64,000 nucleotides of DNA from Anaerolineaceae bacterium (GCA_020634115.1 JACKCH010000010.1:372001-436000), one strand, 5' to 3'; positions 16,521 to 26,644 are shown, counted from the stretch's first letter. Notes: generated by a model from the letters alone, not told the origin. A program made the numbers and translations.

Positions 16521-17243
16521 ATGAAACGGAAACAGCGCTATTTTGTGGCGTTAGGGGCTATTCCGATTATCATCCTACTATTCGTGATGAGTGTATTGCT
16601 CTACGACGGTACATCTCATTCGGAGACAGATCAGCTAAACGCTGAGTTGATCTTTGTTTCTACAGTCGATCAGACTGTCGAGGCTGAGAAGAAAATTATA
16701 CTTGAATTAACGATACAGCCTGATATCGCACAGTCGGTCACACCCTACTATATTGAGATTCTGTATGATGAAGCTCTGCAATACAATAAAGTGGCACCTA
16801 CCATTAATCCGCTCCAACCTACGCCAGAATGTTGGTTAGTGGCTGACTATTGGCAACTAAAAAATGTGGCAGATGATATTAATCAAACACTAGAACAAGA
16901 TGGATTTCAAACCACAGCGGAGGTATTTGTATCTGTTGTATGGAACGTCCATGAATGTGATTCATACGTGCCAGTATCGAATAGAGTAAGGGTATGGATT
17001 GAAGGGGACACGATGTTAGCCCCTGAAGCCTTTCGTACTATCCTTACCCAAATTGCAGATGTCATGAAAGACGAATCAAACTCTGAGAATATGACACTTG
17101 CAAGGTCAAATATAGAAATTGCTGTGTATTTTGTTTCAAGTGATGGGAATATTGATCTCTACACAAATTTAGCTGAGTTAGATGCCCTGTTGCGGGAAAA
17201 TATCCCATCTAGCGAACTTCTTGACATGCTCAGGATTCAATAG
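16521..17243 (+). CDS. Membrane-anchored protein of unknown function
   Basis: A 240-residue protein with a short basic N-terminus and one hydrophobic segment (about residues 9-28), then a hydrophilic domain outside the membrane. There is no clear cleavage site, so it is probably an anchor. The exported part has two Cys about 42 residues apart (PECWLV, HECDSY). No family is recognised. Codon use is AT-rich, with many ATA, TTA and AAA codons, unlike the GC-rich genes on both sides. Together with the preceding small membrane gene, this suggests recent acquisition. The ATG at 16521 lacks a strong ribosome binding site. Confidence 0.6.
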   Translation: MKRKQRYFVALGAIPIIILLFVMSVLLYDGTSHSETDQLNAELIFVSTVDQTVEAEKKIILELTIQPDIAQSVTPYYIEILYDEALQYNKVAPTINPLQPTPECWLVADYWQLKNVADDINQTLEQDGFQTTAEVFVSVVWNVHECDSYVPVSNRVRVWIEGDTMLAPEAFRTILTQIADVMKDESNSENMTLARSNIEIAVYFVSSDGNIDLYTNLAELDALLRENIPSSELLDMLRIQ

Positions 17244-17287
17244 TTCTCAACACATTCCAAATTCCAGGAGCAAGTGATTCAATTCAC

Positions 17288-17307
17288 GGGTGCAAGGCCT
17301 TGCGCCC
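17288..17307. repeat. GTAGGGG-family palindrome (copy 3) with decayed partner
   Basis: GGGTGCAAGG and CCTTGCGCCC pair along ten positions, with a single T-G wobble. Downstream, 17319-17343 holds CTCATT and GATTCTGTTGGGG, closely matching CTCATT and GATTCTGTAGGGG in the double element at 41372-41445. A further piece at 17385-17407 matches the flank of copy 4 (27840-27862) at 20 of 23 positions. Confidence 0.5.
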
Positions 17308-17524
17308 CTCTATGCTGCTCATTTTCCGGTGATTCTGTTGGGGTGTATTGGCCTGTTTGTCTCCGTTTAGCTGCATCGTTGCGACTCTACGAGTCTCGTC
17401 TGTTTTGCAGGCTTCTCTTTAACCATAATGGTCAGCATATGCCCTGCCGATTGTTCGCCGGGGGGCGGGGCATGCGTGTATAATAGCGCCCAGCAGTCGC
17501 ACTCACCAAACTAGCAGGTGCCGG

Positions 17525-20500
17525 ATGCCTCCACGATCACTCATTCGTTTTCTCCCTATCGGATGGATAGGGCGTTTTGTATTGCTACGGTTAGCCGCCA
17601 AGTGGCGCTCGATGCTCACCGCCATTTTCGGCGTGCTGCTGGTCGCCATTATTGGCGCGAACGCGCCCCTGTATACCTCAGCCATCACCCAGGTGGGGAT
17701 GGTGCAGCGGCTGAACCAGCAACCACCGGAAACAGTTCAGATTCTCAGCCGGGTGAGCCTGGCCGCATCGCAGACGGACAACCTGGATGCGGCCTGGTCA
17801 GCGGATGATGTCGCCCTACGTGCCCAGATAGACCGGATATTGCAGGCCGAACTGCCGGGTTGGGTGGCCGAGGTCGTCTCGTATGCCCGCACGACCTGGA
17901 TGTGGGTGGTGGTGGACGGGGTGAGCCTGGACGCGCGGATGGCGGTGGCCTACTACGACAATTGGGAACAGGCGCTGCAACTGGTGGAGGGCGAATGGCC
18001 GCAAGACCCGCCGCGCGGCGATGTTGATCTGGAAGTGGCGCTGGGAGCCGCCGCCGCCGCCCGGCTCAACCTGCATGTGAACGATGAGATCGTCCTCGAT
18101 CAGCGCGGCTGGGAAAGCAGTGTGCCGCTGCGGGTGCGGATTACGGCCATTGTGCGCGATAACGCGGCAGTTGAGCCTTACCTGAGAGTCCCGGCCCCCT
18201 TGCGAATCGGCGCTTCCAATCAGGCGGCGCTGGAAGCCAATCTGTTGACGACTCGCACCGCTTTCCTGCAGACTGCCGCCGATTATGTTCCCGATGCGGC
18301 GTCGGAACTGGGCTGGTGGGTGCTGTTTGACCATACCCAACTCCTGTTCCCCCAGATTCCCCAGGCATTGACCGTGCTGGACAGGTTCGCCAGTGCTACC
18401 GCCAGCGCACTCACCAACCGCTCTAACCTGATCTACCGGACTCAGCTACCAGCCGTGCTTCAGGTGTATCAGGCGGAAACGCGCTTAACCAGCACACCCT
18501 TTGAAATGCTGCTGTTGCAGATCAGTGTGCTGGCGTTGTTCTTCCTCATGACCACAGCATCGTTAATCCGGCAGGGGGAGCGGCGCGAAACGGCCATGCT
18601 ACAAACACGCGGTACATTTGACCGACAGATCGTGGTGCTGCGCGGCTTGGAAGCATTGATTATCTGCCTGGTCGCCGCGCTGCTGGCCCCGCTGCTGGCC
18701 CGCTGGATTCTGGAATGGATTTTCCCGGCGCTCACCGGTTTGGAGCAGGTGCCGCTGGAACTCAATCTCCGGGTTCTGGCGTATTCGGGGCTGGCGGCAG
18801 GCGTGGCGTGTCTGGTGCTGCTGGCAACCCTGTACCCGATTTTGCGGCTTCCCCCGGTGGCCGGTGGCGGCAGCACCCGCCGCAGCGACAAACAGGTCTG
18901 GTGGCAGCAGTATAACCTGGATTTGGTCCTGCTGTTTGTCGGGATTATCGCCTTGTGGCGGTTTGCGACCCAGGCCGAACACGTCAGCGGGACACAGATT
19001 GGGACCTACAAGCCGGACGTGCTGCTGCTGCTCGCGCCCGTGCTGCTGTTTGTTGCGCTGGGCAGTTTGCTGCTGCGCCTGTTCCCAGTGGTGACTGGCC
19101 TGTTGGCGAAGTTCCTGGTGCGGCGCTCCCGGCTGGAAGGGCTGCTGGCAACCTGGCAAGTCAGCCGTGAGCCAGCCCACTACGGACGCATTACGTTTTT
19201 GCTGGTTTTATCGGTCAGTATTGGCTGGATGGCAACCAGCTTTCAGGCCTCACTCGAACAGAATCACATGGATCAGTCCCTATACCAGGTGGGTGCTGAC
19301 CTGCGGATTGAAGAGCAGGATGCCGCGCTGCGCGTGAGCCGGGTGCGCCCCCCGGCGTTCTATACACAGATTCCGGGTGTGGCCGCCGCCACGACGGCGA
19401 CGCGCATTTTCAAGACCAATGTGTCCAATGACCCGTATGAATCGATCCCCGGCATTATTCTGGCTGTCGATTCGAATACGTTAGCACAGACCGCATATTG
19501 GCGGAAAGACCTGGGGGAACTCAAGCTGCCGCCGCTACCAGGTGCGCTGGACGCGCTGCCCGTGCCAGGGCGGGCATTCCCGGTTATCCCGGAGCGTATC
19601 GGCCTGTGGGTGCGGCTGGATGTGGGCGAGTTCACCGAGACCGGGGAGATTGCCTACCCATCATATCCCAATCTGTTTGAGTGGCACATGCAGCCTGCTG
19701 TACGGTTGCACGACGCAACTGGCGCGCTCATCAATGTGCCGCTCCGCCCCGTTGACCCCCGGCAGGTGCGCGACAACTGGGTGTATCTTGAGGGGGATTT
19801 GCGGAGCGCCGCCCCATCTTATGTTCCGCAGGGCGAACTCCACTTGGACGCGGTTTACTGGTCGTTTACGCCGCCCTGGTATAACCGCTACCTGTCCAAT
19901 AACTTCATTATGTCCTTTGATGGTTTGTCTCTCATTGCGCCGGATCAATCAGTCATTTCCCTGGATTGGTTTGCCCAGGATGACCAGTGGGAGATTGTCC
20001 ACGATACTAGTGTAGAAATTGAAGGCACGGTGAGTGCAATCCAGGACACTGCCCCGACAGGGGATCATTACCGCCAGGTTTCCTGGACGCTGCTGGCGTC
20101 GGATAACAAAATGGGGATGGGGATTCTGTTAAACTACCCGGACATCGGCCCGATACCCGCCATCAGCAGCAACGCCTTTGCCAGCCTGAATGGGTTACTG
20201 TCTGGTGCGGTTTTTCAGGTCGGGCAGATCAAGGATACGGTCCCCTGGTTTGAATTAGTGGATACCATTGAATACTATCCAACTTTGTACGCTGACCAAC
20301 GTGCTTTTCTGATTGTGAATCAGGACGCGCTGCTTTACACGTTGAATCGGCTGCCGACGACAACGGTTTATGCCACTGAAGCCTGGCTTCGTCTCGAACC
20401 GGGCACGACAACCGACGCGGCGATTACCTCGTTGGAACAGCAGGGTGAAGGCATTACCCTCAAGAATGTGCGAACGCTCGACCAGACCCTCACTGAATTG

Positions 20501-20950
20501 CAGTCCGACCTGCTCTCATCAGTCGGGTTGAGTGGCATGTTATACCTGGCATTCGGGGTGGCGCTGGCGTTGAGCGTCATCAGCCTGCTGGCGTATCTGA
20601 TGCTGGCGATGCAGTTACGCCGGGTTGAGTTTGGGGTATTGCAGGCGCTCGGTCTGTCTTCGTTTCAGATTATCGCCGCGATTGCATTTGAGCAGATGCT
20701 GGTGATGGGTATCGCGGTCGGGTTGGGAACTATCCTGGGGATTGCCATGAGTGACCAGGTACTGCCGGTTCTGGCGTTGAGTGCCAACGGCCAATTGATT
20801 ACGCCCCCCTTTGCGATTCATGCCGAGCCCGCGACGCTGCTGGACTATAGTGCCGTGATGCTAGGGGTGCTGTTTTTGATCCTGACGGTCAGCCTGGTCA
20901 TGATCCGGCGGATGTCTCTGGCGCAATCCCTGCGCTTTGGTGAGGAATAA
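17525..20950 (+). CDS. Giant FtsX-type ABC transporter permease (first of pair)
   Basis: An 1141-residue membrane protein. Seen: an N-terminal anchor helix (about 25-45, ending in NAPLYTSAI), a long extracytoplasmic region and a first FtsX block of hydrophobic segments (about 325-575). A second large extracytoplasmic region (about 580-1000) follows, then a C-terminal FtsX block (about 1000-1035, 1045-1070, 1100-1130) with the typical RRVEFGVLQALGLSSFQI cytoplasmic loop. This is the duplicated FtsX arrangement of MacB/LolCE-like type VII exporters, which use ATP to do work on outside substrates rather than transport through a channel. A TATAAT lies at 17479-17484. It is followed after two bases by a second permease, and the two ATPases are encoded on the opposite strand. 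The substrate is unknown. Confidence 0.85.
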   Translation: MPPRSLIRFLPIGWIGRFVLLRLAAKWRSMLTAIFGVLLVAIIGANAPLYTSAITQVGMVQRLNQQPPETVQILSRVSLAASQTDNLDAAWSADDVALRAQIDRILQAELPGWVAEVVSYARTTWMWVVVDGVSLDARMAVAYYDNWEQALQLVEGEWPQDPPRGDVDLEVALGAAAAARLNLHVNDEIVLDQRGWESSVPLRVRITAIVRDNAAVEPYLRVPAPLRIGASNQAALEANLLTTRTAFLQTAADYVPDAASELGWWVLFDHTQLLFPQIPQALTVLDRFASATASALTNRSNLIYRTQLPAVLQVYQAETRLTSTPFEMLLLQISVLALFFLMTTASLIRQGERRETAMLQTRGTFDRQIVVLRGLEALIICLVAALLAPLLARWILEWIFPALTGLEQVPLELNLRVLAYSGLAAGVACLVLLATLYPILRLPPVAGGGSTRRSDKQVWWQQYNLDLVLLFVGIIALWRFATQAEHVSGTQIGTYKPDVLLLLAPVLLFVALGSLLLRLFPVVTGLLAKFLVRRSRLEGLLATWQVSREPAHYGRITFLLVLSVSIGWMATSFQASLEQNHMDQSLYQVGADLRIEEQDAALRVSRVRPPAFYTQIPGVAAATTATRIFKTNVSNDPYESIPGIILAVDSNTLAQTAYWRKDLGELKLPPLPGALDALPVPGRAFPVIPERIGLWVRLDVGEFTETGEIAYPSYPNLFEWHMQPAVRLHDATGALINVPLRPVDPRQVRDNWVYLEGDLRSAAPSYVPQGELHLDAVYWSFTPPWYNRYLSNNFIMSFDGLSLIAPDQSVISLDWFAQDDQWEIVHDTSVEIEGTVSAIQDTAPTGDHYRQVSWTLLASDNKMGMGILLNYPDIGPIPAISSNAFASLNGLLSGAVFQVGQIKDTVPWFELVDTIEYYPTLYADQRAFLIVNQDALLYTLNRLPTTTVYATEAWLRLEPGTTTDAAITSLEQQGEGITLKNVRTLDQTLTELQSDLLSSVGLSGMLYLAFGVALALSVISLLAYLMLAMQLRRVEFGVLQALGLSSFQIIAAIAFEQMLVMGIAVGLGTILGIAMSDQVLPVLALSANGQLITPPFAIHAEPATLLDYSAVMLGVLFLILTVSLVMIRRMSLAQSLRFGEE

Positions 20951-20952
20951 CC

Positions 20953-23900
20953 ATGCTGCCAACCCGATTGATGTTTGCAGGGCGTTGGATACGGTATCAC
21001 GGGCGTTCACTGGGCGCGGTGCTGCTCGGTCTGTGTTGCTTCACGCTATTTGTTTCGCTGGTGCCCCTGTATACCGGCCAGGTGCTTGAGGCCAGAGCCG
21101 TCCAATTGATCCAGAGTGCCAGGCCGGAAAATCTCAATATCACCGTAACCAGTTCTGTGCCATTGAGCATCGATGTGATGGGACTGCTCAGCCAGAATCT
21201 GGGCGGGATTGCGTCCTCCATCCGGTATTATGACCGTGCGATTGGGCCATCCCCACTCCCGCCGAATGGGATGCTGTGTGGGTACGACTACGTGGCGGGC
21301 GAGACCATCACGCCAGTCACCCGGTTTGCGGCCGGCATCAGCGACCACTGTTACATGGTTTACAGTTTCGGGGAATTGGAGGCGCTGTTCACACTGGCGG
21401 CTGGTCGCTGGCCGGAAAATCTATCCGCGCCGGATGTCCGTCTAACCAATGTCCCGACGGTGATGGGGGAAGCGCAGGTAGAAGCGGTTCTCACGGTGAC
21501 GGCGGCCAATAGTGCGGGCATTCAACTGGGGGACATGCTGGTAGTGGGCAACCACATAGACCGGACAGTGACCGTGAAGATTGTCGGCTTGCTTGAGCCG
21601 TCCCTCGATCCGAGTGATCCATTCTGGAATGGCCGTCAGATTGTGTTGGCTGGCGCGCTGCGACCCTTTGGCAGTATGGAAACCCGTTTCGACCTGGGGC
21701 TAGTTGTCACTGAGCAAGCTTTTCAGGAATGGGTTGATCCGATTGCGGAGATGCGCGACTATGCGTGGTGGTTGGAAGTGAATCCCGACCAGCTAAACGC
21801 GGACTGGTTTGCTGGAATCAGCGAGCAGTTGTTTCAACTGGAAAGCCAGCTCCGGTTGGTGAACCCCAATATTGAGCTATTGACGGGGATGAAACCCTTC
21901 ATTACAGCCTTTGCTGACGATGTGATCCGTATCGAAAGACCGGCCTATTGGCTGACACAGATTACAGCGGTCATTGGAATGCTACTTTTGACGCTGCTGG
22001 CCGGGCTGCTGCTCGATCACCAACGCTCGGAATGGGACTTGATCCGACATCGTGGGGGAGGGCGTTGGCAACTGGGGATAGCGTATGTGCTGGTGGTGGG
22101 AATTCTCGGCCTGATTGCTGGTTTCGCCGGGCCGTTCCTGGCTTTAGGCCTGCAATCCGCTGGACAGCAGGCCGGGTTGCTGGCGAATCCAGGGGCAAGT
22201 ATCTCTGGTCACATCTCGAATGATGTGATGGTCGCTAGTTGGATCGCTGCCGGGTTGGGTGTGGTCGCGCTGGCGCTGCCGGCCTGGTTGGTTGCCCGGC
22301 GCGTCCTGCTGGACACCCAGGGACGCGCCTATCCCCCCCGACCCGCACCGGGTAGGCGCTTTTTCCTCGCACTCATCCTGCTCCTGGCGGGGGCAGTGCT
22401 GGTATTCCGGCTGTATTTACTGGGCGCAAGCGGCCTGGATGATCCGTTCAGCCTGGCCGGGCCGTTGCTGCTTGCGGGAGGGCTGATCCTGATCTGGTTA
22501 CGGGTTTTCCCACGATTAATCTGGATTATAGGCCGCATCGTGGCGCGGCTTGGGGATTCCCTTTCTTTCCTGGCGTTCTGGCAGATCGAGCGTGACCCGG
22601 CTGCTTATACGAGTTGGGTGGCGATGGTGATCGTGACGGCAACGCTGGGGATGGCGGCCACGACCTTCAGCGCCACGCAGGAGGTCAATGCCTGGATAAC
22701 GGCGCGACAGCAGATTGGCGCCGATGTCAGTATCCGCCTGGATTCAGCGGACTCAGCGTCCAGTATCGATTGGGGCGGTCTGCCCGGTGTGACCGAGGTT
22801 TCCCAACTGGCGGTGGTGGATGGCACCTGGCGCACAGCAGCTTTGCCCCTGAAATTACTAGGCGTTGACCCGGCAACATTGGCGGACATACTGCCTGACC
22901 AGCAGGAGATGCTCGCCGCGCTGGATGCAGCTTCGTCGGTGCAAGGCGGGCTGGCCTTACCGGATGGCACTGAGCAGATCACCATGCAGGTCTATTCGGT
23001 GGCTCGCCCCGTTGGTGAAACGGATGTTATCCTGGAACTGCTTCTGGTAAACGCGATTGGGGCAGAAGAGTCGGTCATGATGTCGTCGCCTGGTTCGGGG
23101 GCGAGCGAGCAATTCACGATCTTTACCGCTTCAATTCCGAGCACACTGTTGGGGCAATCGTGGCGCCTGGCTGGTGTGCGGTTCCTGAGCGAAGGAAACC
23201 AGGTAGATTTTACACACACCGTCTATATAGATGATGTCACCGCCCTTGACCAGCAGGGGCGCGCAACGCTGCTGGAAGGTTTTGAGCAGGATAGCGGTTT
23301 AACGTGGCTGCCGGATGTGAACCAGAATCCCGATTCGCTCATCGTGAGCCGGAATACCACTTACGCGGCGGAAGGCGCGGCCAGCCTGGAAGTGGATTAT
23401 CGTATCCGCAACGTACAGTTTACCGAGATTCACCCGTTATTGGCCGTCAACCCCGTCTTGACCTCACCGATCCCGATTCTGGCCTCTGAAGAAGTCGCTG
23501 TGGCTATTAGCAAGCGTAGTGCGGATGAAGAGATTACCGGCAGCATCAGCACCTTCGATTTTGAGACGGCGCAGGGGACGATTACATTACCGTACAGGGT
23601 CGTCGGGGTGATCGCTTCGTTTCCTGGCACGACTGCCGGGGACGCCTTCGTCGTCACGCTGGCCGAACCGCTGCTGCGGCAGTTCAATGTGAATCGCAAA
23701 ACGCAGGCGTTGTATTCCGTCAATCAGGTGTGGCTGGCACTGGCTGACCAGCAACCAGACAGCGCCTTACGTACAGCGCTCGCTGAGAATCCGTCAGTTG
23801 GTGGGGTCAGCTATGCCTCGGATTGGTATACCGAACTGCGCGATGCCCCACTCGCCACTATAATTGCATTGATTCTATACGGTGGGTTTGGGGTGGCGTT

Positions 23901-24264
23901 CGTCCTGTGCCTGATGGGTTCGGGGTACTATTTTGCGGGAGTTGCCCGCCGCTATCGTTTATCTGCCGGTATCCTGGAGGCAGTGGGCTGGACAAGACAA
24001 CAGGCGTGGCGCTCTCCGGTGTGGGAACAGGTCATCCTGCTGCTGTCGGCTGAAGTGGTGGGTATCCTGCTGGGCGGAGGGCTGCTGGCGCTGCTGCTGC
24101 CTTTCCTGACGCCGGTTCGGGGCGTGCTGCTGGCACTATCGTTCACAGGTCTTTTCCTCCTGTTTTTCGGGATTCTGGCCGGGCTGCTGACGGTATGCCT
24201 GGTTGGTATGTCCGGTTTCCGCCAGACCCCGCTGGCGGAACGGCTGCGGGTGGGGGATGAATGA
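20953..24264 (+). CDS. Giant FtsX-type ABC transporter permease (second of pair)
   Basis: An 1103-residue paralogue of the preceding permease. Seen: an N-terminal helix (about 18-38) ending in SLVPLYTGQVL, analogous to the PLYTS of its partner, and a first FtsX block from about 330 to 570, where QSAGQQAGLLANPG separates helices. A beta-rich outside region (about 580-960) includes a segment with VYIDDVTALDQQGRATLLEGF and AEGAASLEVDY, resembling a carbohydrate-binding-like jelly roll. A final FtsX block lies at 960-1100 with RRYRLSAGILEAVGWTRQQA. It probably forms a heterodimer with the first permease and the ATPases at 24275-25854. The stop lies ten bases from the convergent ATPase stop. Confidence 0.85.
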   Translation: MLPTRLMFAGRWIRYHGRSLGAVLLGLCCFTLFVSLVPLYTGQVLEARAVQLIQSARPENLNITVTSSVPLSIDVMGLLSQNLGGIASSIRYYDRAIGPSPLPPNGMLCGYDYVAGETITPVTRFAAGISDHCYMVYSFGELEALFTLAAGRWPENLSAPDVRLTNVPTVMGEAQVEAVLTVTAANSAGIQLGDMLVVGNHIDRTVTVKIVGLLEPSLDPSDPFWNGRQIVLAGALRPFGSMETRFDLGLVVTEQAFQEWVDPIAEMRDYAWWLEVNPDQLNADWFAGISEQLFQLESQLRLVNPNIELLTGMKPFITAFADDVIRIERPAYWLTQITAVIGMLLLTLLAGLLLDHQRSEWDLIRHRGGGRWQLGIAYVLVVGILGLIAGFAGPFLALGLQSAGQQAGLLANPGASISGHISNDVMVASWIAAGLGVVALALPAWLVARRVLLDTQGRAYPPRPAPGRRFFLALILLLAGAVLVFRLYLLGASGLDDPFSLAGPLLLAGGLILIWLRVFPRLIWIIGRIVARLGDSLSFLAFWQIERDPAAYTSWVAMVIVTATLGMAATTFSATQEVNAWITARQQIGADVSIRLDSADSASSIDWGGLPGVTEVSQLAVVDGTWRTAALPLKLLGVDPATLADILPDQQEMLAALDAASSVQGGLALPDGTEQITMQVYSVARPVGETDVILELLLVNAIGAEESVMMSSPGSGASEQFTIFTASIPSTLLGQSWRLAGVRFLSEGNQVDFTHTVYIDDVTALDQQGRATLLEGFEQDSGLTWLPDVNQNPDSLIVSRNTTYAAEGAASLEVDYRIRNVQFTEIHPLLAVNPVLTSPIPILASEEVAVAISKRSADEEITGSISTFDFETAQGTITLPYRVVGVIASFPGTTAGDAFVVTLAEPLLRQFNVNRKTQALYSVNQVWLALADQQPDSALRTALAENPSVGGVSYASDWYTELRDAPLATIIALILYGGFGVAFVLCLMGSGYYFAGVARRYRLSAGILEAVGWTRQQAWRSPVWEQVILLLSAEVVGILLGGGLLALLLPFLTPVRGVLLALSFTGLFLLFFGILAGLLTVCLVGMSGFRQTPLAERLRVGDE

Positions 24265-24274
24265 GCGTGTGAGT

Positions 24275-24973
24275 CTAACGTGTGTGGGTGGCAATCAGGC
24301 GGCCATCGCGCATTTCATGGACAATATCGGCTTCCTGCATCACCTGGGGGTCATGAGTCACAATCACCAGCGTAATATGACGTTCTTCTACTAAACGGCG
24401 CAGCAGGTTCAGGATGTTGCGTCCGGTGCGGCTATCCAACTGGCCGGTAGGTTCATCCGCCAGAATCACTTTGGGCTGGGCGACCAGAGCGCGGGCAATG
24501 GCGACGCGCTGCTGTTCGCCGCCGCTCAATTCGTAGGGGCGATGATGGGCGCGTTCGCCCAGGCCGACCCATTCCAGTGCCTTCATGATGCGTGTTTCGC
24601 GCTCACGGTGGGATAGGTGCGTAATCCGCAGCGGGATACTCACATTTTCGGCGGCACTGAGCAGGGGCAGCAGCCCGAACGTCTGAAACACGAACCCAAT
24701 CTTATCGCGGCGCAGTTGCAGGCGGGCCTGATAGTTCATGCCCGCGAGTGGCTGCGAATCAAAAACGACCTCACCTTCGCTGGGATCATCCAGACCGGAA
24801 AGCAGGTTAATCAGGGTGGTTTTGCCTGACCCGGAACGACCAATGACGGCGGTGATCCGTTCCGGCAGAATCTCCAGGCTGACGCCGTTGACGGCGTGGA
24901 TGGTTTCCCCGCCTAACTGGAAAACCCGGTGTAAATCACGAGCAACAATGACGGGGGCGGATGTGGGACTCAT
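24275..24973 (-). CDS. ABC transporter ATPase, MacB/LolD type
   Basis: A 232-residue nucleotide-binding subunit. Seen: Walker [11 protein letters not shown] near residue 45, Q-loop [14 protein letters not shown], signature [15 protein letters not shown], Walker [14 protein letters not shown], and the switch His in VIVTHDPQ. Length and motifs fit the MacB/LolD/FtsE group that pairs with FtsX-type permeases. The start ATG overlaps the upstream ATPase stop by four bases, so the two ATPases are translationally coupled. The gene converges on the second FtsX permease, ten bases away. The pairing with the permeases is inferred from position and family. Confidence 0.92.
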   Translation of the reverse strand: MSPTSAPVIVARDLHRVFQLGGETIHAVNGVSLEILPERITAVIGRSGSGKTTLINLLSGLDDPSEGEVVFDSQPLAGMNYQARLQLRRDKIGFVFQTFGLLPLLSAAENVSIPLRITHLSHRERETRIMKALEWVGLGERAHHRPYELSGGEQQRVAIARALVAQPKVILADEPTGQLDSRTGRNILNLLRRLVEERHITLVIVTHDPQVMQEADIVHEMRDGRLIATHTR

Positions 24974-25854
24974 CGTGGGTTCGCGTTCTCGGATTCGTAT
25001 TCCGGGTAAAGGCTAATATGATCGCCTTGCAGGAGTAGCCTGATGCGGGATTCCATGTCGAGCGTTTCAATATAGGTTGGTGGCAAAAAGACCCGTCCGA
25101 CCCGATCCATCACCGCATATTCCTGTTCTGTGCCGCCTGTTCTGCTATCAGTTTCACGCCGGATAATTTCGGTGGTGATGAACCCGTCGCGGATTCCGGC
25201 GACGCGGTTGACTCGTTTGATAACCGTGTGATCGTGGGTCACGATGACGATGGTTGTCCCGAATTCCTGATTGAGTGTGTGCAGGGCGTCAAAAATGTGG
25301 TTGGCGGCCTGACTATCCACCGCGCCGGTGGGTTCATCGGCTAACAGCAGGTCAGGCTGGTTTGCCAGCGCCACCGCCAGGGCTGTCCGTTGGAGTTCGC
25401 CCACACTGAGTTGTTTGGGTAGGTGGTTGAGCCGGTGTTCCAGGCCGACCAGGGTCAGGAGTCGCTGCGCTCGTTGGCGACTGTCACGCGCTTTCGTCCC
25501 ATCCAGAATCATGGGGAATTCAACGTTTTCCTGAGCGGTGAGGTACGGCAGCAAGTTGCGATCCGCCTGCTGCCACATGAAGCCCACTTCGCGCCGCTGG
25601 AACATGACCTTTTCGCGGGGGCTCATCCGGCTCAGATCGTGTTTCCCAACCCGGACTGTACCAGCCGAAGGGGTATCCAGTGCGCCGAGTGTATTCATTA
25701 AGGTTGATTTGCCGGAACCGGACGGGCCGACGAGGGCAATCATTTCGCCGGATCGAACCTGTAAATCCAACCCTTTGAGGGCGATGACTTCCAGGCCGCC
25801 TATTTTGTAGACCTTGACCAGATTCTCGCATTCGATGAAGATGTCACTACTCAT
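24970..25854 (-). CDS. ABC transporter ATPase with AbrB-like C-terminal tail
   Basis: A 294-residue ATPase, about 65 residues longer than the family norm. Seen: Walker A GPSGSGKSTL, Q-loop GFMWQQADRNLLPYL, signature LSVGELQRTALAVAL (Val in place of the usual Gly in LSGGE), Walker B LLLADEPTGAVDS and switch VIVTHDHTV. After residue about 225 the tail contains AVMDRVGRVFLPPTYIETL followed by a short strand pair. This is the pattern of an AbrB/SpoVT swapped-hairpin domain, which could mediate dimerisation or DNA contact. The tail assignment is by eye. It is the first gene of a two-ATPase operon opposite the giant FtsX permeases. Confidence 0.85.
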   Translation of the reverse strand: MSSDIFIECENLVKVYKIGGLEVIALKGLDLQVRSGEMIALVGPSGSGKSTLMNTLGALDTPSAGTVRVGKHDLSRMSPREKVMFQRREVGFMWQQADRNLLPYLTAQENVEFPMILDGTKARDSRQRAQRLLTLVGLEHRLNHLPKQLSVGELQRTALAVALANQPDLLLADEPTGAVDSQAANHIFDALHTLNQEFGTTIVIVTHDHTVIKRVNRVAGIRDGFITTEIIRRETDSRTGGTEQEYAVMDRVGRVFLPPTYIETLDMESRIRLLLQGDHISLYPEYESENANPR

Positions 25855-26041
25855 TGGTCATGGTTCCTGTTTGCGTCCGTAGTCATAGTGATAGCTCGTG
25901 GTGCTTCATATCCTGATGGATCGAAAATGAGGATAATCAAACTATTCGATTATACTTCATCCTCCGCCTGACTCCTAACTTTTGACCGGTTGTGATGTAG
26001 CCCTGCGGCCATTTTTAATCAGGTCCCGATATATACACGGC

Positions 26042-26070
26042 TTAGCGTTTGAGGGTGGGTGGGTTATAAT
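26042..26070 (+). promoter_or_regulatory. Putative promoter with perfect TATAAT
   Basis: TATAAT at 26065-26070 with a weak TTAGCG 17 bases upstream. The expected start of transcription lies about 24 bases before the ATG at 26101, which supports that start over the earlier in-frame GTG at 26059. Confidence 0.4.
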
Positions 26071-26100
26071 AGTGGGGTTCAAGAGATAGGAAATCCGCCG

Positions 26101-26643
26101 ATGTTGGAACAATTAGCCCACTACAGTGCGCCGGTACTGACGATGCCGGCTGTCCGCCGTACCCGCCGCAATCATGGCCTGGAACACGCCACCATTCATA
26201 TTCTCTCGCGTAAACGGGTTCACCTTTCCGGGCGCAGTGATGACTCCGGGTTTGTGCTGCTGGGCGATGTAAAGACGGAAGATGTCGAAGAGGCCGTCAG
26301 CGAGGCACTGCAACGCATGAAAAACGGCGAACACAATCTGGCGATCCACCCGAACTGCGGCACGAACCTGCTCACTACCGGACTGCTCGCGAGTCTGGTT
26401 GGATTGATTGGCCTGGGCGGAGTCAGCCGCCGCGAATCCTTCAACCGGCTGCCAACTGTCTTGCTGGGAATGATGGCCGTGATCCTCTTCTCGCCACTGT
26501 TGGGGATGGAATTACAGCGGTTATTCACCACCGACGGCGACCCGCAGGATATGGAAGTTCTGCGTATCCAGCGCCGTCAGTTTCACCTGCCGTTTCGGGT
26601 TGCGCCGGTCGTGCTGCACCGGGTTTCGACTCGTTCCAGTTAG
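26101..26643 (+). CDS. DUF6391-like membrane protein
   Basis: A 180-residue protein. Seen: an N-terminal soluble region with RRNHGLEHATIHIL and GRSDDSGFVLLGDV, then HPNCGTN and two hydrophobic helices (TGLLASLVGLIGLGG and LPTVLLGMMAVILFSPLLG), and a basic C-terminal tail. The His/Cys-containing NHGLEHATI and HPNCGTN segments look conserved and could bind metal. I associate this pattern with DUF6391, whose function is unknown, with moderate certainty. The ATG at 26101 is preceded by AGGA at about ten bases and by a TATAAT promoter. It is separated from holA by a repeat-filled gap. Confidence 0.65.
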   Translation: MLEQLAHYSAPVLTMPAVRRTRRNHGLEHATIHILSRKRVHLSGRSDDSGFVLLGDVKTEDVEEAVSEALQRMKNGEHNLAIHPNCGTNLLTTGLLASLVGLIGLGGVSRRESFNRLPTVLLGMMAVILFSPLLGMELQRLFTTDGDPQDMEVLRIQRRQFHLPFRVAPVVLHRVSTRSS

Positions 26644-26644
26644 T

